NCBI GenBank assembly: GCA_007922225.1
Contig: ML679969.1
Coordinates: 17,357,999 to 17,421,998 of the forward strand
DNA length: 64,000 bases
DNA from: Emydura subglobosa
Lineage: Eukaryota; Chordata; Testudines; Chelidae
Reading direction: 5' to 3'
The translations under genes were made by a program, and so were the position numbers. Shown here piece by piece: positions 1 through 11,173 of this stretch. Numbering within the stretch: the stretch's first letter is position 1; every line of letters begins with the position of its first letter. The notes under the pieces were generated by a model. The model did no database searches and had not been told where the DNA came from. It saw only the letters and a list, made by a program, of their open reading frames with translations.

Positions 1-2994
1 TGCTCGGAGGTCTGGGAGTTCAGTCACCACGCCAGCTTGTTAACATGGAGCTGAATTGAGCCACTTGTATTATTATTCATGGCCGCTTGACTTATACACC
101 AACCTCCAGTCTGTATGTGCTAGCTCACTTCGCTCCACCAGACCTTTGATGAGATGCCATTACTGTTAAATCTGCCTTAAGAGTTGTGACAGATTAAACC
201 CAACCTATTACATCTCCTGTTGACTCATGCCCCATTCTCAGACAGGAAACAACACACAGTGCCAAGTGGAAGTTCTGCTCATATTTAGGGGAGGAATCCC
301 ACTCCTGCGGACTGGGTGTGACACCACGGCTGACTCTCAACATCCCTTTTCTATGGCAGCTCACACCTTCTTGGATAAGAGTGCTACTGGCCCATTACCA
401 TACACACACTGTCAGTGCTACCAGGGAGCTGTAAACTACATCCTTACAGAGTGGAAGCATCAGCGGAAAAGAGAGTCCAACACACTAAGTAAATGCAGGA
501 GTTCATCACTGCACCTGTCTCCTTGATAGTAAATCCTTGAGCAACCTCAACAGGCTACTCTCTAGCTTGCCAGAGTTGCTACAACTATGTACCAAGATGG
601 CCTGGTTTCCTCCCTTCTCTGTGACTGAGGCAATAACTCATGTGGTGAAAGAGTTCCCAACCCAACATCTGGAGGGCTGGCTACAACACTTAGCCTTTCT
701 TGATACAGAGGTTATCCTCTCATTATGGAACCTGGACATCAAGCTCTGACATCTGCATAGAAGAAGATTGAATAACTGTTGCCTGGGACTCAACTGAATA
801 CAAATACTGAGGTCAAGAACAATGAAATAGATTCATGAAGTCTGAACTGGGAATTGCATCCCAAATTTTAATACGAATACATCCTACATGCTTCATAAAA
901 TCATGCTGTGACATTTGAGCAGAATATTTCTTTCCTTTTTAATAAAGGATCATAATCTAAGGGTGAGATTTTACACTGCGACATTGATTTGATACATGTG
1001 GAGTCATTAGCAATTTGATACTATAGCTTTCTCATTATAAACTTCCATGGAAGAGGAAAATTAATTTTTCTGTGCTGTCAAAAGTTCTCTAAGCAGTTCC
1101 TTTCCCTCCTGGATAACCAAATCGTAAATTCCCCGCTTGCCTGCATTGACCCCGTCTCACTAGAAGATACAGTAGTTTAAGTTACATTCTAATTAAACTT
1201 GTGCTACAGAGGAGAAATGTGAAGAGCAATGTGAAATAATAGTGGCATGCCTACATTGGTTTATAATGAGTATAAAACAAGACAGAAGATAGTATAACAG
1301 GAGACTCCCAGAAGGGGACATCGATTGGAAGTGCTGTTCAAAGTTAGGTTTGGTTAGGACATATCTTTTTACCTTTTACATGGAATAATTTTTGCAAATA
1401 GAAATAAAAGAAAAATTACAGGGGATATTCTCATAGTAACATCGTTAATATCTGGAAATGCCACTGTGTGTACAAGCACTGTACTATCTGGGAGGGAGGC
1501 AGAAGAAATTATATCAGTGTGAAAAGTAGTTATTTCTCTTCCTAGTCACCATTTCTATTCACTTTGAAGCCAGTAGCCACGTGCAGGATGGATCCCTCCA
1601 CTGCTGTCACCTAGGCCATTTATTAGTGGAGTTAGAGACAGGTTTCAGAGTACATGACTATAAAGCACACCTGAATAACAAAAGAATCTACTTACTTATT
1701 TCTCAGTTAGGCAGCCACCTACTATGTTTCTATCTAACTTACACTAAATGTTGTCAAAGAACAACATGAATTTGACTTACCAAATCCATCAGGCAAATAC
1801 TCTGTCCTTTCTGGCATGTTCCTGTCTGTCCATCCATCCACATCAATTAGCCCCAATTCCACTGACTGGGAAGAAAGGCTTTTTATAACATTGCCCTTTT
1901 CCTTCAGTCCAGTTCAGTGGCAGTCCCTGGCAAACTCTCCTTGGTTGCATGCTTTCCTACACAGAGGTGCCCTAGTGATACTCCCAACTCCCATGCATGT
2001 CCATGAGAGCAGGGATTCCCTAGCGCTCTTCTCATCCCCAAAGCTAAGTCAAGGTCCAGTTGAACTGCAGCTGTGGAATTAGGAACCACAAGAATACAAG
2101 TAAGAATTGTTTTCAGTGCTGCTGCTGCAGGATGGGAGGCACAGGGAAAAGGGCACGTGGCAAATAATGAGCATGTGTAGCCATCTATCTATGGTGTGAG
2201 GAAGGAAAAGGCTCTTAGGCTGCCCTCCCAGAGGAAGGTTAACGATTGGATGTAGACCCCAGTGCCTCATGTGGGAAGAATAGATATGGGTAAATTTCAT
2301 TGCTTTCCATAATGAAACTAACATGACTCATTATGGTTCATGTATGTTTTCTTCAGTGTAGGGGTTTGGAACAAGTTTACAATAAGCTCTGCAAAATGCT
2401 AGGATTCCCTGAAATGCAAGCAAACAAAAACTTGCAGTTTTCACACAGCTTTAATGTTAATAAAAACAAAAGAGGGGATAAGGCATCAGCTGCTGTTTAA
2501 GGTTCAGGTTCTTGAGCAGTAAAATGGTTAACTGTTGTGAAAGTGCACTTCTAAGATGTGAAGAAAATCTTGTAAAGCCAGTTGTTAAAAAGACAAGAAT
2601 TTTTGAAGGAATTAGAAAAAATAGGTTAAGACTCTAATATGTTTTTCTTTTGGACAGAGAGTCTGTGCTCAGTCATGATTCTAGGTTACTTACTGATAAG
2701 GCTTTAAACTTAAAGCAGGTTTTTTCAAGACCTCCAGTGAAAAACTTACTAGAGATTTCAACCTATTTTAAGTCTATGAATTTTGCATGATAAGGCCTTT
2801 AGGTCAGGACATGGATCTAAAATCTCTACCAAGAATAATCCTTCAGAATTAGAACCACCCCTGCAGCTGCATGGACACGTACATAGCCACTTTGGTACTA
2901 TGGGCAGGATCCCCCAACCCACTTTCCAAAATCATGTGAGTCATGGGCTAACACTTCCAGATATTAGGGATCCAGAAAAATATGAAGGGAGGAG
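1..2994. other. unique AT-rich DNA, no supported gene
   Basis: I see only short chance reading frames on both strands, none with recognisable domains or a continuous codon pattern. No convincing repeat boundary was found. The longest frames (about 99 residues at 227-526) overlap no splice-like structure that I can defend. Confidence 0.5.
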
Positions 2995-2999
2995 GTTAG

Positions 3000-3085
3000 A
3001 TTAGATTGTAAAGTCTTTGGGACAGGGACTGTGCCTGTATGTGTGTTTGTACAGTACCCAGCACAATGGGATCTTGATCTTCACT
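3000..3085 (+). repeat. L2/MIR-type LINE 3' end relic
   Basis: The stretch contains the phrase gattgtaaagtctttggga followed by cagggactgtgcctgt and cagtacccagcacaatggg. This matches the shared 3' end of L2/MIR-type elements as I know it (agactgtaagctc, gggcagggac, cagcacctagcacaatg). It is diverged and short. Family assignment is from memory of the consensus, not from a search. Confidence 0.6.
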
Positions 3086-3171
3086 GGAGTTTTTTGTCAC
3101 TGTTGTGATACTAGTTAATAATTACATGGGAATATCTATGTTAAAAGAGCATTAAGATCTGGCACTAAAAC

Positions 3172-3214
3172 GTTGGGAAATATCAGAATTAAGGTTGCCC
3201 CCATAGCCTTAATT
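3172..3214 (+). repeat. SINE tail relic (aattaaggttgc motif)
   Basis: The sequence gttgggaaatatcagaattaa, followed by ggttgccc and a near-complementary ccttaatt, matches the tail of the tRNA-derived SINEs at 7.2 kb and 19.9 kb. No tRNA-like head is visible upstream, so this is an isolated tail. Confidence 0.55.
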
Positions 3215-3469
3215 AGACTCCCTTGGGCATATGCTTTATGATTAACTCTTTAATAACATCATAATTGCATATTATTTTCCCCACAACCTCTACCTCATTG
3301 AGTGTAAAAGTGCTGGATGGTATTCTCTGGCTGAGTAGTTATTCAATATTTCTTTTTGCCTTCATCATTCAATATATGTGGCCCCCGGGCTTATTTACTG
3401 CACACCATTGAAACCCTACACTGTGAATACAAAATTATTAATTTCCTCATGGACTCTTTTGTGGCTCTT

Positions 3470-3925
3470 TCACCATAATATCTGTGTGCTTCATAAATAT
3501 GAATGTATTTATCTTCACCTCTGTGATGAAAGGTGGAATTATTGTTTCCATTTTGCAAATGGGGAACTGAGGCACAGAGAGGTTAAAATTCTCACATGGT
3601 CTGCTTATTTTGGGTATTCAGCTTGAGACACTTAGGCCCTGATTTTTCAGAGTATTTAGCATTTATACAGCATATCATATATTCAAAACAAAGCTCTAAT
3701 TTATTGCAGTTACAGTTGTGAGCACTCAGCACTTCAGCAAATCTGAGCCCAGGTGTCTCAAATTGATCACCCAGAAAATGAGGAACACGGTTAGTGGCCA
3801 CCTGTGAAGTTTTAATAAGCGATTTGCCCAGCAACACATAGGAACTCTGTGGCAGATGCAGGGATAGAATCCAATTCTCCGGGGTAGCATTCAACTGCTT
3901 TGACCATGAGAGACAATCTTTTCTT
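3470..3925 (+). repeat. MIR-like SINE split by a palindromic insertion
   Basis: The left part (3470-3590) carries the MIR phrase attttgcaaatggggaactg followed by aggcacagagaggttaa. The right part (about 3815-3925) resumes with gatttgcccagcaacacata, tctgtggcagatgcaggga and a final segment resembling the end of the MIR tRNA-distal half. The two halves fit one MIR copy if about 220 bases between them (about 3590-3812) are removed. Those bases hold the inverted repeat annotated separately. Confidence 0.6.
3607..3779. mobile_element. MITE-like inverted repeat nested in MIR
   Basis: The left arm (3607-3660) reads ttttgggtattcagcttgag then acacttaggccctgattttt. The reverse complement of the right arm (about 3720-3779) reads ttttctgggtgatcaatttg then agacacctgggctcagattt. 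Each arm is about 55 bases with a spacer near 60. The structure suggests a short non-autonomous DNA element or fold-back repeat. The transposase family is unknown. Confidence 0.55.
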
Positions 3926-4314
3926 TTCTTGCATTCGCCTGCCTCGCTCACTATACACCTTCCAACTTCTTCAACAAATGAGGCAGGGGTCCACAGAAAA
4001 CAGCATAATTTATTACTCAATCCTGTTTCATTCCCAGAGCAGGTCCATCCTGTGTACTAAATGAGGTGGGGTAAGGGTTGTGGAAAAATAGTATATGATC
4101 ATGTAATTAAAGACTGCATCATAATGCATATGCACAAAGGGGCTGAATTACAGTTCATTCTGGCATTTTCTAACTTTTGAATGCTTCATATTATAACAAT
4201 AACATTATTTAAACACAGGGGGAGTTGGATGTAATTTCCTCTGTTTTTTAAAAAACAAACTGAACCCCTCATCCCAAGAATTCTATCTTGTGAGTCATAG
4301 GCAGAAATAAGACC

Positions 4315-4510
4315 TTTAGATTCACAGCGCATACCTCTAACACTTGAGCTAACAGAGCAACTGTTACCAGGAGTAGGCTGTTATCCTCTATATGGATCAG
4401 TCTCTAGAGCGGGATGAGACACATTTTGCCAATGGGTTTCATAGCTATTTGCAGGACAACAGAGGAATGTTGAGACTCAGGAAACCTGGTTCAATTCCAA
4501 GTTCTGGAGG
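4315..4510 (+). repeat. tRNA-derived or gagctaa-family SINE-like repeat
   Basis: Bases 4343-4430 (ttgagctaacagagcaactg, later ggatcagtctctagagcggg) resemble the repeat at 37.2 kb, which has gtgagctaa followed by catcaatctctagctggtg. Just downstream, actcaggaaacctggttcaa plus ttcc looks like the B box of a MIR-type tRNA head (4480-4500). The relation of the two parts is unclear. Confidence 0.35.
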
Positions 4511-4747
4511 GAAGTGTGCTCAAGTGCTTACAGACCAGCCTGTCCTTTATTCCTCTGCTCCTATCCACACACTCACAGCTCTTATCCATGGCTCTGTCCC
4601 TGTCCTCTACTCCTATACCTCTTCGCCACTAGCTCCTGTTCTCTGACCCCTTTGCATTTGAGTCAGATTGCTTCCCCTTTCTGGGCATCAGCAGCGCGGG
4701 CCTTGGTGTTTCCTAAATGATTTTTTTTCAGAATATCCAGTTCACGA

Positions 4748-4799
4748 GAAATTTTGAAAAATGTGGTTTTGTTCCAAGTTGGAACAAAACCAAAATTTC
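4748..4799. repeat. perfect hairpin in a palindromic repeat
   Basis: Bases 4765-4775 (ggttttgttcc) and 4781-4791 (ggaacaaaacc) are perfectly complementary around the 5-base loop aagtt. Outer arms gaaattttg (4748-4756) and caaaatttc (4791-4799) continue the symmetry. The surrounding AT-rich bases (about 4725-4850) probably belong to the same dispersed palindromic element. Confidence 0.75.
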
Positions 4800-5054
4800 A
4801 AAATGCTAAAAATTCTCATGAGCCACAAAACCTGAATTTTGGGCAACTCTAGTGTCTTTTTACAATAACAAGAGCATGAAAAGGAAGGCCCATGTAGACA
4901 GCTGAATGTATCTTTGGAACATGCCCCCCCACACTCAGTAAAAATTTGTTTTAAACATTGATTTTAAACTTTAGTTAGTGTTTAATCCTATTTCTTCCCA
5001 TCATGTCTCTGCACTGAGTGCCTCCTAAATGCCAGTCTCTCTATATATGTGAAC

Positions 5055-5225
5055 GTATATTAATGAGCTTCCCTACCCATGTGGAAGGTAGGTATTAGCC
5101 CTGCATTTTACAGATGGGGAAACTATCAACCCACGGTAATACTGTTTTGTAATGAATTTGTGACAGAGCCTGGAACCTAACTGAAATCTCCCACTCCTAT
5201 GCTTTAACTTCAAGATGAGCTTTCT
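5055..5225 (+). repeat. MIR-like SINE
   Basis: The order taatgagcttccctacccat, gtggaaggtaggtattagcc and cattttacagatggggaaac is that of the central and 3' part of MIR. The following gacagagcctggaacctaac and ctcccactcctatgctttaac match the later part in diverged form. Confidence 0.65.
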
Positions 5226-5269
5226 CCCAGTTGAGAAACTTGACCTTACTTTAGGATGCCTCATAAAAC

Positions 5270-7200
5270 CTAATACATATTAAGTTTTGTTTTTAAAATT
5301 AAATAAGCAAGACTCCATTTTAAACCAAACAACTGATTTAAATAGAAATATTAGTTGAAAGATATAGGCAGCCTTGTAAGCATAGGTATCTGTGTTTCAA
5401 AAGACAGGCAACATCTGAATCCGTGGCATAGTCTGATCTTAGTCTGATGAAGAAAGAATGATGGTTGTTTCCTTTTGGTAGGTGTGATATTGACAGCAGG
5501 GGCTGAGCTCTAGTGAGGGTTCAGGAGAACCCCAGGTGCTCTCTGGTGTTTAATATTGCATGATAGCCTGATGGTTTCTTGCTGACAAAACTTCTACAGT
5601 TCTTAATATCAGCCTGTCTGCATTCATCAGCTACAAAGCTTTTCTCTCCTGTTGGGCACAAGAATAGCACTCGACAGCAAGTAGAGAAAATGTAAGCAGC
5701 TAATATGATCATTTTTTAATCTGATCTGCCATACACAGGAGGATCAGTTATGCTGTGATAACTGAAAGTTATGATGTAAAATAGAGAAACACTAAATGTC
5801 ATTTTAGTGAGGCAGGAGGAAATATATTCCCAGCCACGCTGCTTGTCCAGCTGCAGCATTTACAATAAGCATGCTGTTTTGTTACTTCTTCAGAGCCTTA
5901 CAAAGATTGTGCTTTAGGAGTGCCCAGTAGTAGTAGTATTACTATTTGCAAAGGACTAGAACCTGCAGCACTTACTCACATCAAACAACACTTTACTCCC
6001 AAGTAGTCCATGGGGCTCAGTGCAATCCTGATCCTGAGATTCATCAAAGGCCAGGGACATTCATGTGCTCTTGTGTTTTCCCCAGCAGTCGTTGTCCCAA
6101 AGGCCAGCCCCCGTGCCAGTTTTGCAGCTCTTCATCCCATCAGTGTCCTTCAGAACCCCGGAGTCCAACCTGCAAATTTCCTCTTCCCTTTCTGGGAATA
6201 TCCCTTGTGCACTAGACCACCATTTAGTCCTAAATAATAGAAATATCCTCTGCTTGTTAATATATCACCAGGCTTCTCTATCTGGTGGGCAAGGATTTGG
6301 CATGTCACAGTGAGGCATGTCATAAAGGGCGGTGCATTCCATATTCTGTGTGCTCCCTTATGTTCCCTTCTAGATGTCTTCCCAACAAGCTCCATAAGCC
6401 TCAGTGCTGCTATAGCATAAAAGTGCCCAGGGGCTGTAGAGGAATTTCCGAAAGAAGAGACCCTCCTCATAGACTGCAGCAAAGCTGTCTAATGCAGCCA
6501 TGGAATAGTCAGATTAGATATGCAAAACTTGAAAGGTGATTTAGAGCCTATATAATTTGAGGTTACCCATTAAACTATACTAATTCTCATCCGTGCTGTG
6601 GGGTGTTCAGCATATGTCTAACAAAGTAGCAGTCCCAGGGCCTTGTGACATATGCTGTGCATTATACCGTACTACTCATTTTAATGTCTTCATCTAAAAA
6701 AAAAAAGTGGCCCTGGGCATGCCATGGAACATCACATTCAAGAGCTTAATCATAAACAAAATAATAAAGCAGGATTTCATTGATACTATGGAAGCTGGGT
6801 TCAGACTGAACCGTTTACCCAACATATAAAAGAGACAAATGACAGAAATGTGCCAGTGCTTAGCAGTGGGGCTTTGTTTGTCTTAAAAAAGGCACTTTGT
6901 ACGGAACTGCGACGGGAGTAAAAATGAAAACAATTCCTTTGTGGCCAGAAAGGAAATAGTCTCATGTGGTGTTCATACATTGCTGGAGAAGTGCTAAGTC
7001 TGAGCAGCTGCTTTTTTGCTGCATGTTGAAAGTATTGTCCAAACACTAGTACATTCAACAAATGACACCTAAGGCTCATCTCATGTTCTTCCCTCCACAA
7101 AATGAAAAACATCTCTGCTGTCTGTCTTATTTTTATATTTTCTTAGGAGTTGGGTTTCCCTGGTCATCCCCTGGCCCCTTCACCCCTCTAGAATAGCAAC
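5270..7200. other. unique DNA, no supported gene
   Basis: No domain-bearing frame or clear repeat is visible. Overlapping frames on both strands around 5946-6539 look like chance openings in a GC-richer patch, because three frames are open over the same bases and none has a recognisable sequence. Confidence 0.45.
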
Positions 7201-7225
7201 CTTCTCCTGGTGCCGGCTAACACAA

Positions 7226-7424
7226 TTAGTCCTGTAGTCAAAATGGTAGGAGTCTGTGCTGCACTGCTAAAAGGTTCAGGGTTCAAATCCTGATGATGAC
7301 GCATGATTTTTTGGTGGAAGGGATGGGGAAAAGGGAAGTTATACATATCAGACTTGTTTAACCTTTGAGAATTAAGGTTGCATGGGCACCCAGAAATCTG
7401 GCATTTCCTAACTTCCAAGAGCTT
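7226..7424 (+). mobile_element. tRNA-derived SINE (turtle-type tail)
   Basis: A pol III promoter is visible. The A box tagtcaaaatgg (7235-7246) fits TRGYNNARNNGG exactly and the B box gttcaaatc (7281-7289) fits GWTCRANNC exactly, 34 bases apart. Downstream comes a body of about 80 bases and the tail motif gagaattaaggttgcatggg, followed by ctggcatttcctaacttcc. The same head recurs at 19.87 kb and, on the minus strand, at 7.6 kb. The tail runs in the opposite orientation to that in the 19.9-kb copy. It is a SINE, not a functional tRNA gene: the acceptor stem is not visible. Calling it a Cry-type turtle SINE is from memory. Confidence 0.7.
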
Positions 7425-7564
7425 GAGTTTTCAATTTAAAATTTTTCTTTTAATATAATTTGTGGGTGTGTACACACACATATTAGGGAGTGACCGATTT
7501 ATGGCTGTCCATAAATTCTGAAAAAACAAAAATGAATTCTGATATGCATAACTTTCAATCGCCG

Positions 7565-7656
7565 CCGCCCAAATTATGCATCACCAGTAGGTTTTGAATC
7601 CAGAACATTCAGCAATGCAGCACAGACTCCAACCACTTGGATTACGGTAGTAACTG
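7565..7656 (-). mobile_element. tRNA-like SINE head, minus strand
   Basis: The reverse complement reads ttggagtctgtgctgcattg and then ggattcaaaacctactggtg, with the B-box-like segment at 7591-7599 and the same agtctgtgctgcactgct body as the SINE at 7.2 kb. The tail is missing or unrecognisable. The CCGCCGCCC run at 7561-7570 flanks its distal end. Confidence 0.6.
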
Positions 7657-8149
7657 CATTAACTAGTAGCAGAAGAAGGCTGCTGTCCAAGAAGGGGGCT
7701 TTATGAAAAAGATAGTTCCAGCAGGCCCTGCATTCCATCAGTACACTGGTAAGGCCTGAGGGAAATCAGAGAAATTGAGTCTAATTTTCCCAGCATTAAT
7801 CTTAACAAACTTCTTTGTTCAGGAAAACAGTAGTTGGAAAGTTAGTCTGTAAATTAGACATATTGCTCAGAAACAGGCTCTCTGTGTGTGAGTGTCATCT
7901 TTGGAATGAGGCCAGGACCAAGAAGAACTTGTCTTATTTTCTGTGTAAGTCTGAGTTAGCTAAAGGCTACTGTGTATGCACAATTGGAAGCGATGAACCC
8001 AACTTCATTTGTGATGGCTCCTGTCCTCATTCCTTCTTCCCTCTCTACCACATTCCACCACAATCAGTACACAATCAGTGTACTGCTGAGATGCTTCATT
8101 TCAGAGTGAGAAGAATGTAAAGAGTTTGGCTTTGTTTACGCATACAATT

Positions 8150-8838
8150 CTGATTAAAAAACTGGATTAAGAGCTGGGTAACTGATAGATCTCAAAACGT
8201 AGTTGTTGATGGGGAATTATTAGCTAGTGGTGGTCCCGTATCTAGTGCGGTCCCACAGGGACTGGTTTGCAGGGTTATAAATAATGAGGAGGCAAATAAC
8301 TGATACTTTTGATTCAGCTGGGTGCAATCAAACAACACGTGCTGTAGCAGAGCCAAATTCAAGCGTGTACTTCCAGGAGCAAAGAATGTAGGGTACACAA
8401 TTTTAGGATAATTTAGGGTACACAATTAATAAGACAGACTTTTCAGATTGAAAAAGAGATGACAAGGGGAGATATGATAGAGGTCTATAAAATCATGACT
8501 GGTATGGAGAAAGTAAATAAGGAGGTGTTATTTGCTCCTTCTCATAACACAAGAACTAGGGGTCCCCAAATGAAATTAGTGGGCAGCAGGTTTAAAATGA
8601 ACAAAAGAAAGTATTTCTTCCCACAATGCACAGTCAATCTGTGGAACTCTTTCTAGATAAGTTCATGGAGGATAGGACCATCAATGGCTATTAGCCAGGA
8701 TGGGCAGGATGCAAAACCATGCTCTGAAGTGTCCCTAGCATCTGTTTGCCAGAAGCTGGGAATGGATAACTTGATGATTACCAGCTGTGGGCTAGATGGA
8801 CCATTGGTCTGACCTACTATGGCCATGCTTACATTCAC
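8150..8838 (+). mobile_element. CR1 LINE, 5'-truncated, old
   Basis: The left part encodes a decayed RT segment (a frame reading SWLTDRSQNVVVDGELL, then AVPQG at 8170-8260). It passes through ctgggtgcaatcaaacaaca and the region around aaggggagatatgatagagg to the usual CR1 3' section ending gctagatggaccattggtctgacc with ggccatgcttacattc. A 24-base segment with agggtacacaatt is duplicated at 8390-8430. There are many frameshifts and internal gaps. Confidence 0.85.
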
Positions 8839-9478
8839 TTACAGCGTCATGGCTACCAGTGACTGAAAATGTCTTAGGGATCATCATAGATAATCAACTG
8901 AATACAAACTCCCATTTTGATGCTGTGGCAAAGGTGCTAACAAGATCATGTGTTCAGGTCTAGTTTCCTCACTTTAAAAAGGACTTTGAAAAACTGGACA
9001 GGGTTCAGAGAAATGCTACAAGAATTATTAGAGGTCAGGAAAAAATGCCTCAGTAAGCCTAGAGCAGCTTACTCTATTTAGTTTAAAAAGAAGGTTAAGA
9101 GGACTCGACCATGGTCTATAAGTACCTTCCAGGTGAAAAGATATCTGATACAAAAGGCTGTTTAAACTAGCAGACAGAGGCGGAACAAGATCAACTAGCT
9201 GGAAGTTGAAGTCAACAAAGTTCAACTAGAAATAAGATACACATTTTTAATAGTAAGTGTAATTAACCATGGGAGCAAATTACCAAGAGAAGTGATGGAT
9301 TCTCGATTATTTGGAGCCCTTGAATCCAGACTGGATTTATTTCTAAAAGACAAGCTCTACTTCAACCACAGTTTATTGGTAGGAATCCTTGGTTGAGATT
9401 ATATGACCTGTATTATGCAGGAGGTCAGACTAGATGAGCGTAATGGTCCCTTCTGGCCTTTAAATTCATAAATCTGTG
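8839..9478 (+). mobile_element. second CR1 3' end, different subfamily
   Basis: It begins with a decayed RT C-terminus (gtcttagggatcatcataga, then aaactggacagggttcagag) and ends with the typical CR1 phrases aggaggtcagactagatgag and taatggtcccttctggcctt. It directly abuts the previous CR1. The two have different 3' ends, so they are separate insertions and not one copy. Confidence 0.85.
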
Positions 9479-9954
9479 AAAAATACAAAGATAAAAGAGG
9501 ATCCTGCAAGATGCCCTGTGCCACCTAAAGACAATGGGAGTTGAAAGTTCTTAGAGTTCATGGAATAGTAAAAGAGATAATTGGTATGCATATGATATTC
9601 AAATTGCACATAAAGAATGTGTGTTTGGGGATTTCTGGGGCACTGATACTAGGGAGTCTGTCGGCCGCAGAAAGCTGCACATTTCACCTCACTCAGGAAA
9701 GCATCCAGGAAATTTCAGTATCGTTCACTCTTGACAAACTGCCTGCTTAAAAAGAAAATATCCCAGCAAAAAGTGAGCCACTCATTTGAAGTAATCCTGC
9801 CAAAACAGAAGTTTATGTTGATAACTTTAGAATCTGGGTCAGAGATGTTAGATGTACAGTCTCTAGTGTGTATGCTAAATGAATCCCCAACAGCCAGGCT
9901 GTATGCAGAGGACCTGCCTATATGTGTGTGCTGAGTTTTCTGGCAGCTGCACTG

Positions 9955-9983
9955 TGAGAGTGTGTGTGTGTGAGAGAGAGAGT
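9955..9983. repeat. (TG)n-(AG)n microsatellite
   Basis: A run of alternating TG is followed directly by AG dinucleotides. It is short and impure. Confidence 0.85.
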
Positions 9984-11138
9984 GAAAGGGGGTGAGGGGT
10001 GGGGTGGGACTATGGAGACTGGGAGATATTTTAAAACGGAAAGACTAGACTATCAGGACTAGAAAAGATTAAAATATGTTGCGCTCTCCCAGGACTCCTA
10101 GCTTCCCCCTCTAGCCAACTAGCAGGACTTCTCTAAATATTTGAGATTGTAAAGGACTTAAACTGGATTACTCCTGGATATGAACAATTAGAATTGTAAA
10201 TGAACTATCATCTGAATGCTCTCCTGATGGTGATTCTGCAGTGATGTTTGACACTCAGTGACAGTGAGGCTAAGAGAGTCATGTGTAATGTAAGGAGAAT
10301 CCTTTCTGGTACCTAGTTAGCTGCTATACAATATATATGACCTAGTGTGAACCATACCTGGTGAACTGTCCCCACCACATGGTCAGAAAAGCTGGGTGAA
10401 GTACTCCCGTATGCCTCAGACTTGAATAATTTGTGTTTGCTGTAATTATAGTTAATAAATGGGGAAAATACAAATTAGGTATGAACAAATATAAAATCAA
10501 CCTATTTCACGATATATCAGTTTTAGTTAGTTAGTGAGCTTTCTGTACATTAATATATTTTAGTAAGGTAGAGGGCACATTCTTTTTAACAGTGTCAACT
10601 TAAAAATCTTTTATTTCTTTACAGTATTGTACAGCATTTTATATTGGTATATTTAAGGAATACAACTAATTTTAATATAAAGGGAAAAATCCATATTAGG
10701 ACAGCAAAAGAATTATTGCACCATAAACGTAAAAACATCCATTTATCTATACACACAAAACAAACCCTTGGCAAGTCCCACGGCCAGTCAGTAATCATGA
10801 GATTTATCCTACTAACTGCCAGTGCTCAAAGTGCATGCAGCTATGGACTGATGAGCAGGAAGAGAACACTGACATGCAGCAGTTGGAGGGGTACCCCTCA
10901 CTAGAAATGAAGTGAATGGAGACAGCTCTCATTCTTTTAGGGGTGAATCCTTCTCAGCTTTGGAGGGACCTCTTCTTATTGCACAAAGGGTGGTTCTGTT
11001 ACACAAGGGGCAAAGTAGGATTTGGAAAGCTCATGGAGAGGATGCACAATCCCTGTGTACCAAGAAACACAGCTGTGTGGGATAGCTCCCTATTCACTAC
11101 TGTACAGCAGGGATTTGGAGATTGGTTAGAGGACATAT

Positions 11139-11173
11139 GCATACATACACACATGCGTGCGCACACGCACACG
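11139..11173. repeat. (CA)n-like microsatellite with CG interruptions
   Basis: Alternating purine-pyrimidine sequence of CATA, CACA and GCGCACAC type, about 35 bases. Confidence 0.8.

Noticed and set aside
5946..6539. Cluster of overlapping frames on both strands
   Set aside because: Several mutually overlapping frames are open in the same bases, the signature of a GC-richer non-coding patch.
7226..7300. Functional tRNA gene
   Set aside because: A and B boxes are present, but there is no acceptor-stem pairing and it continues into a SINE body and tail.
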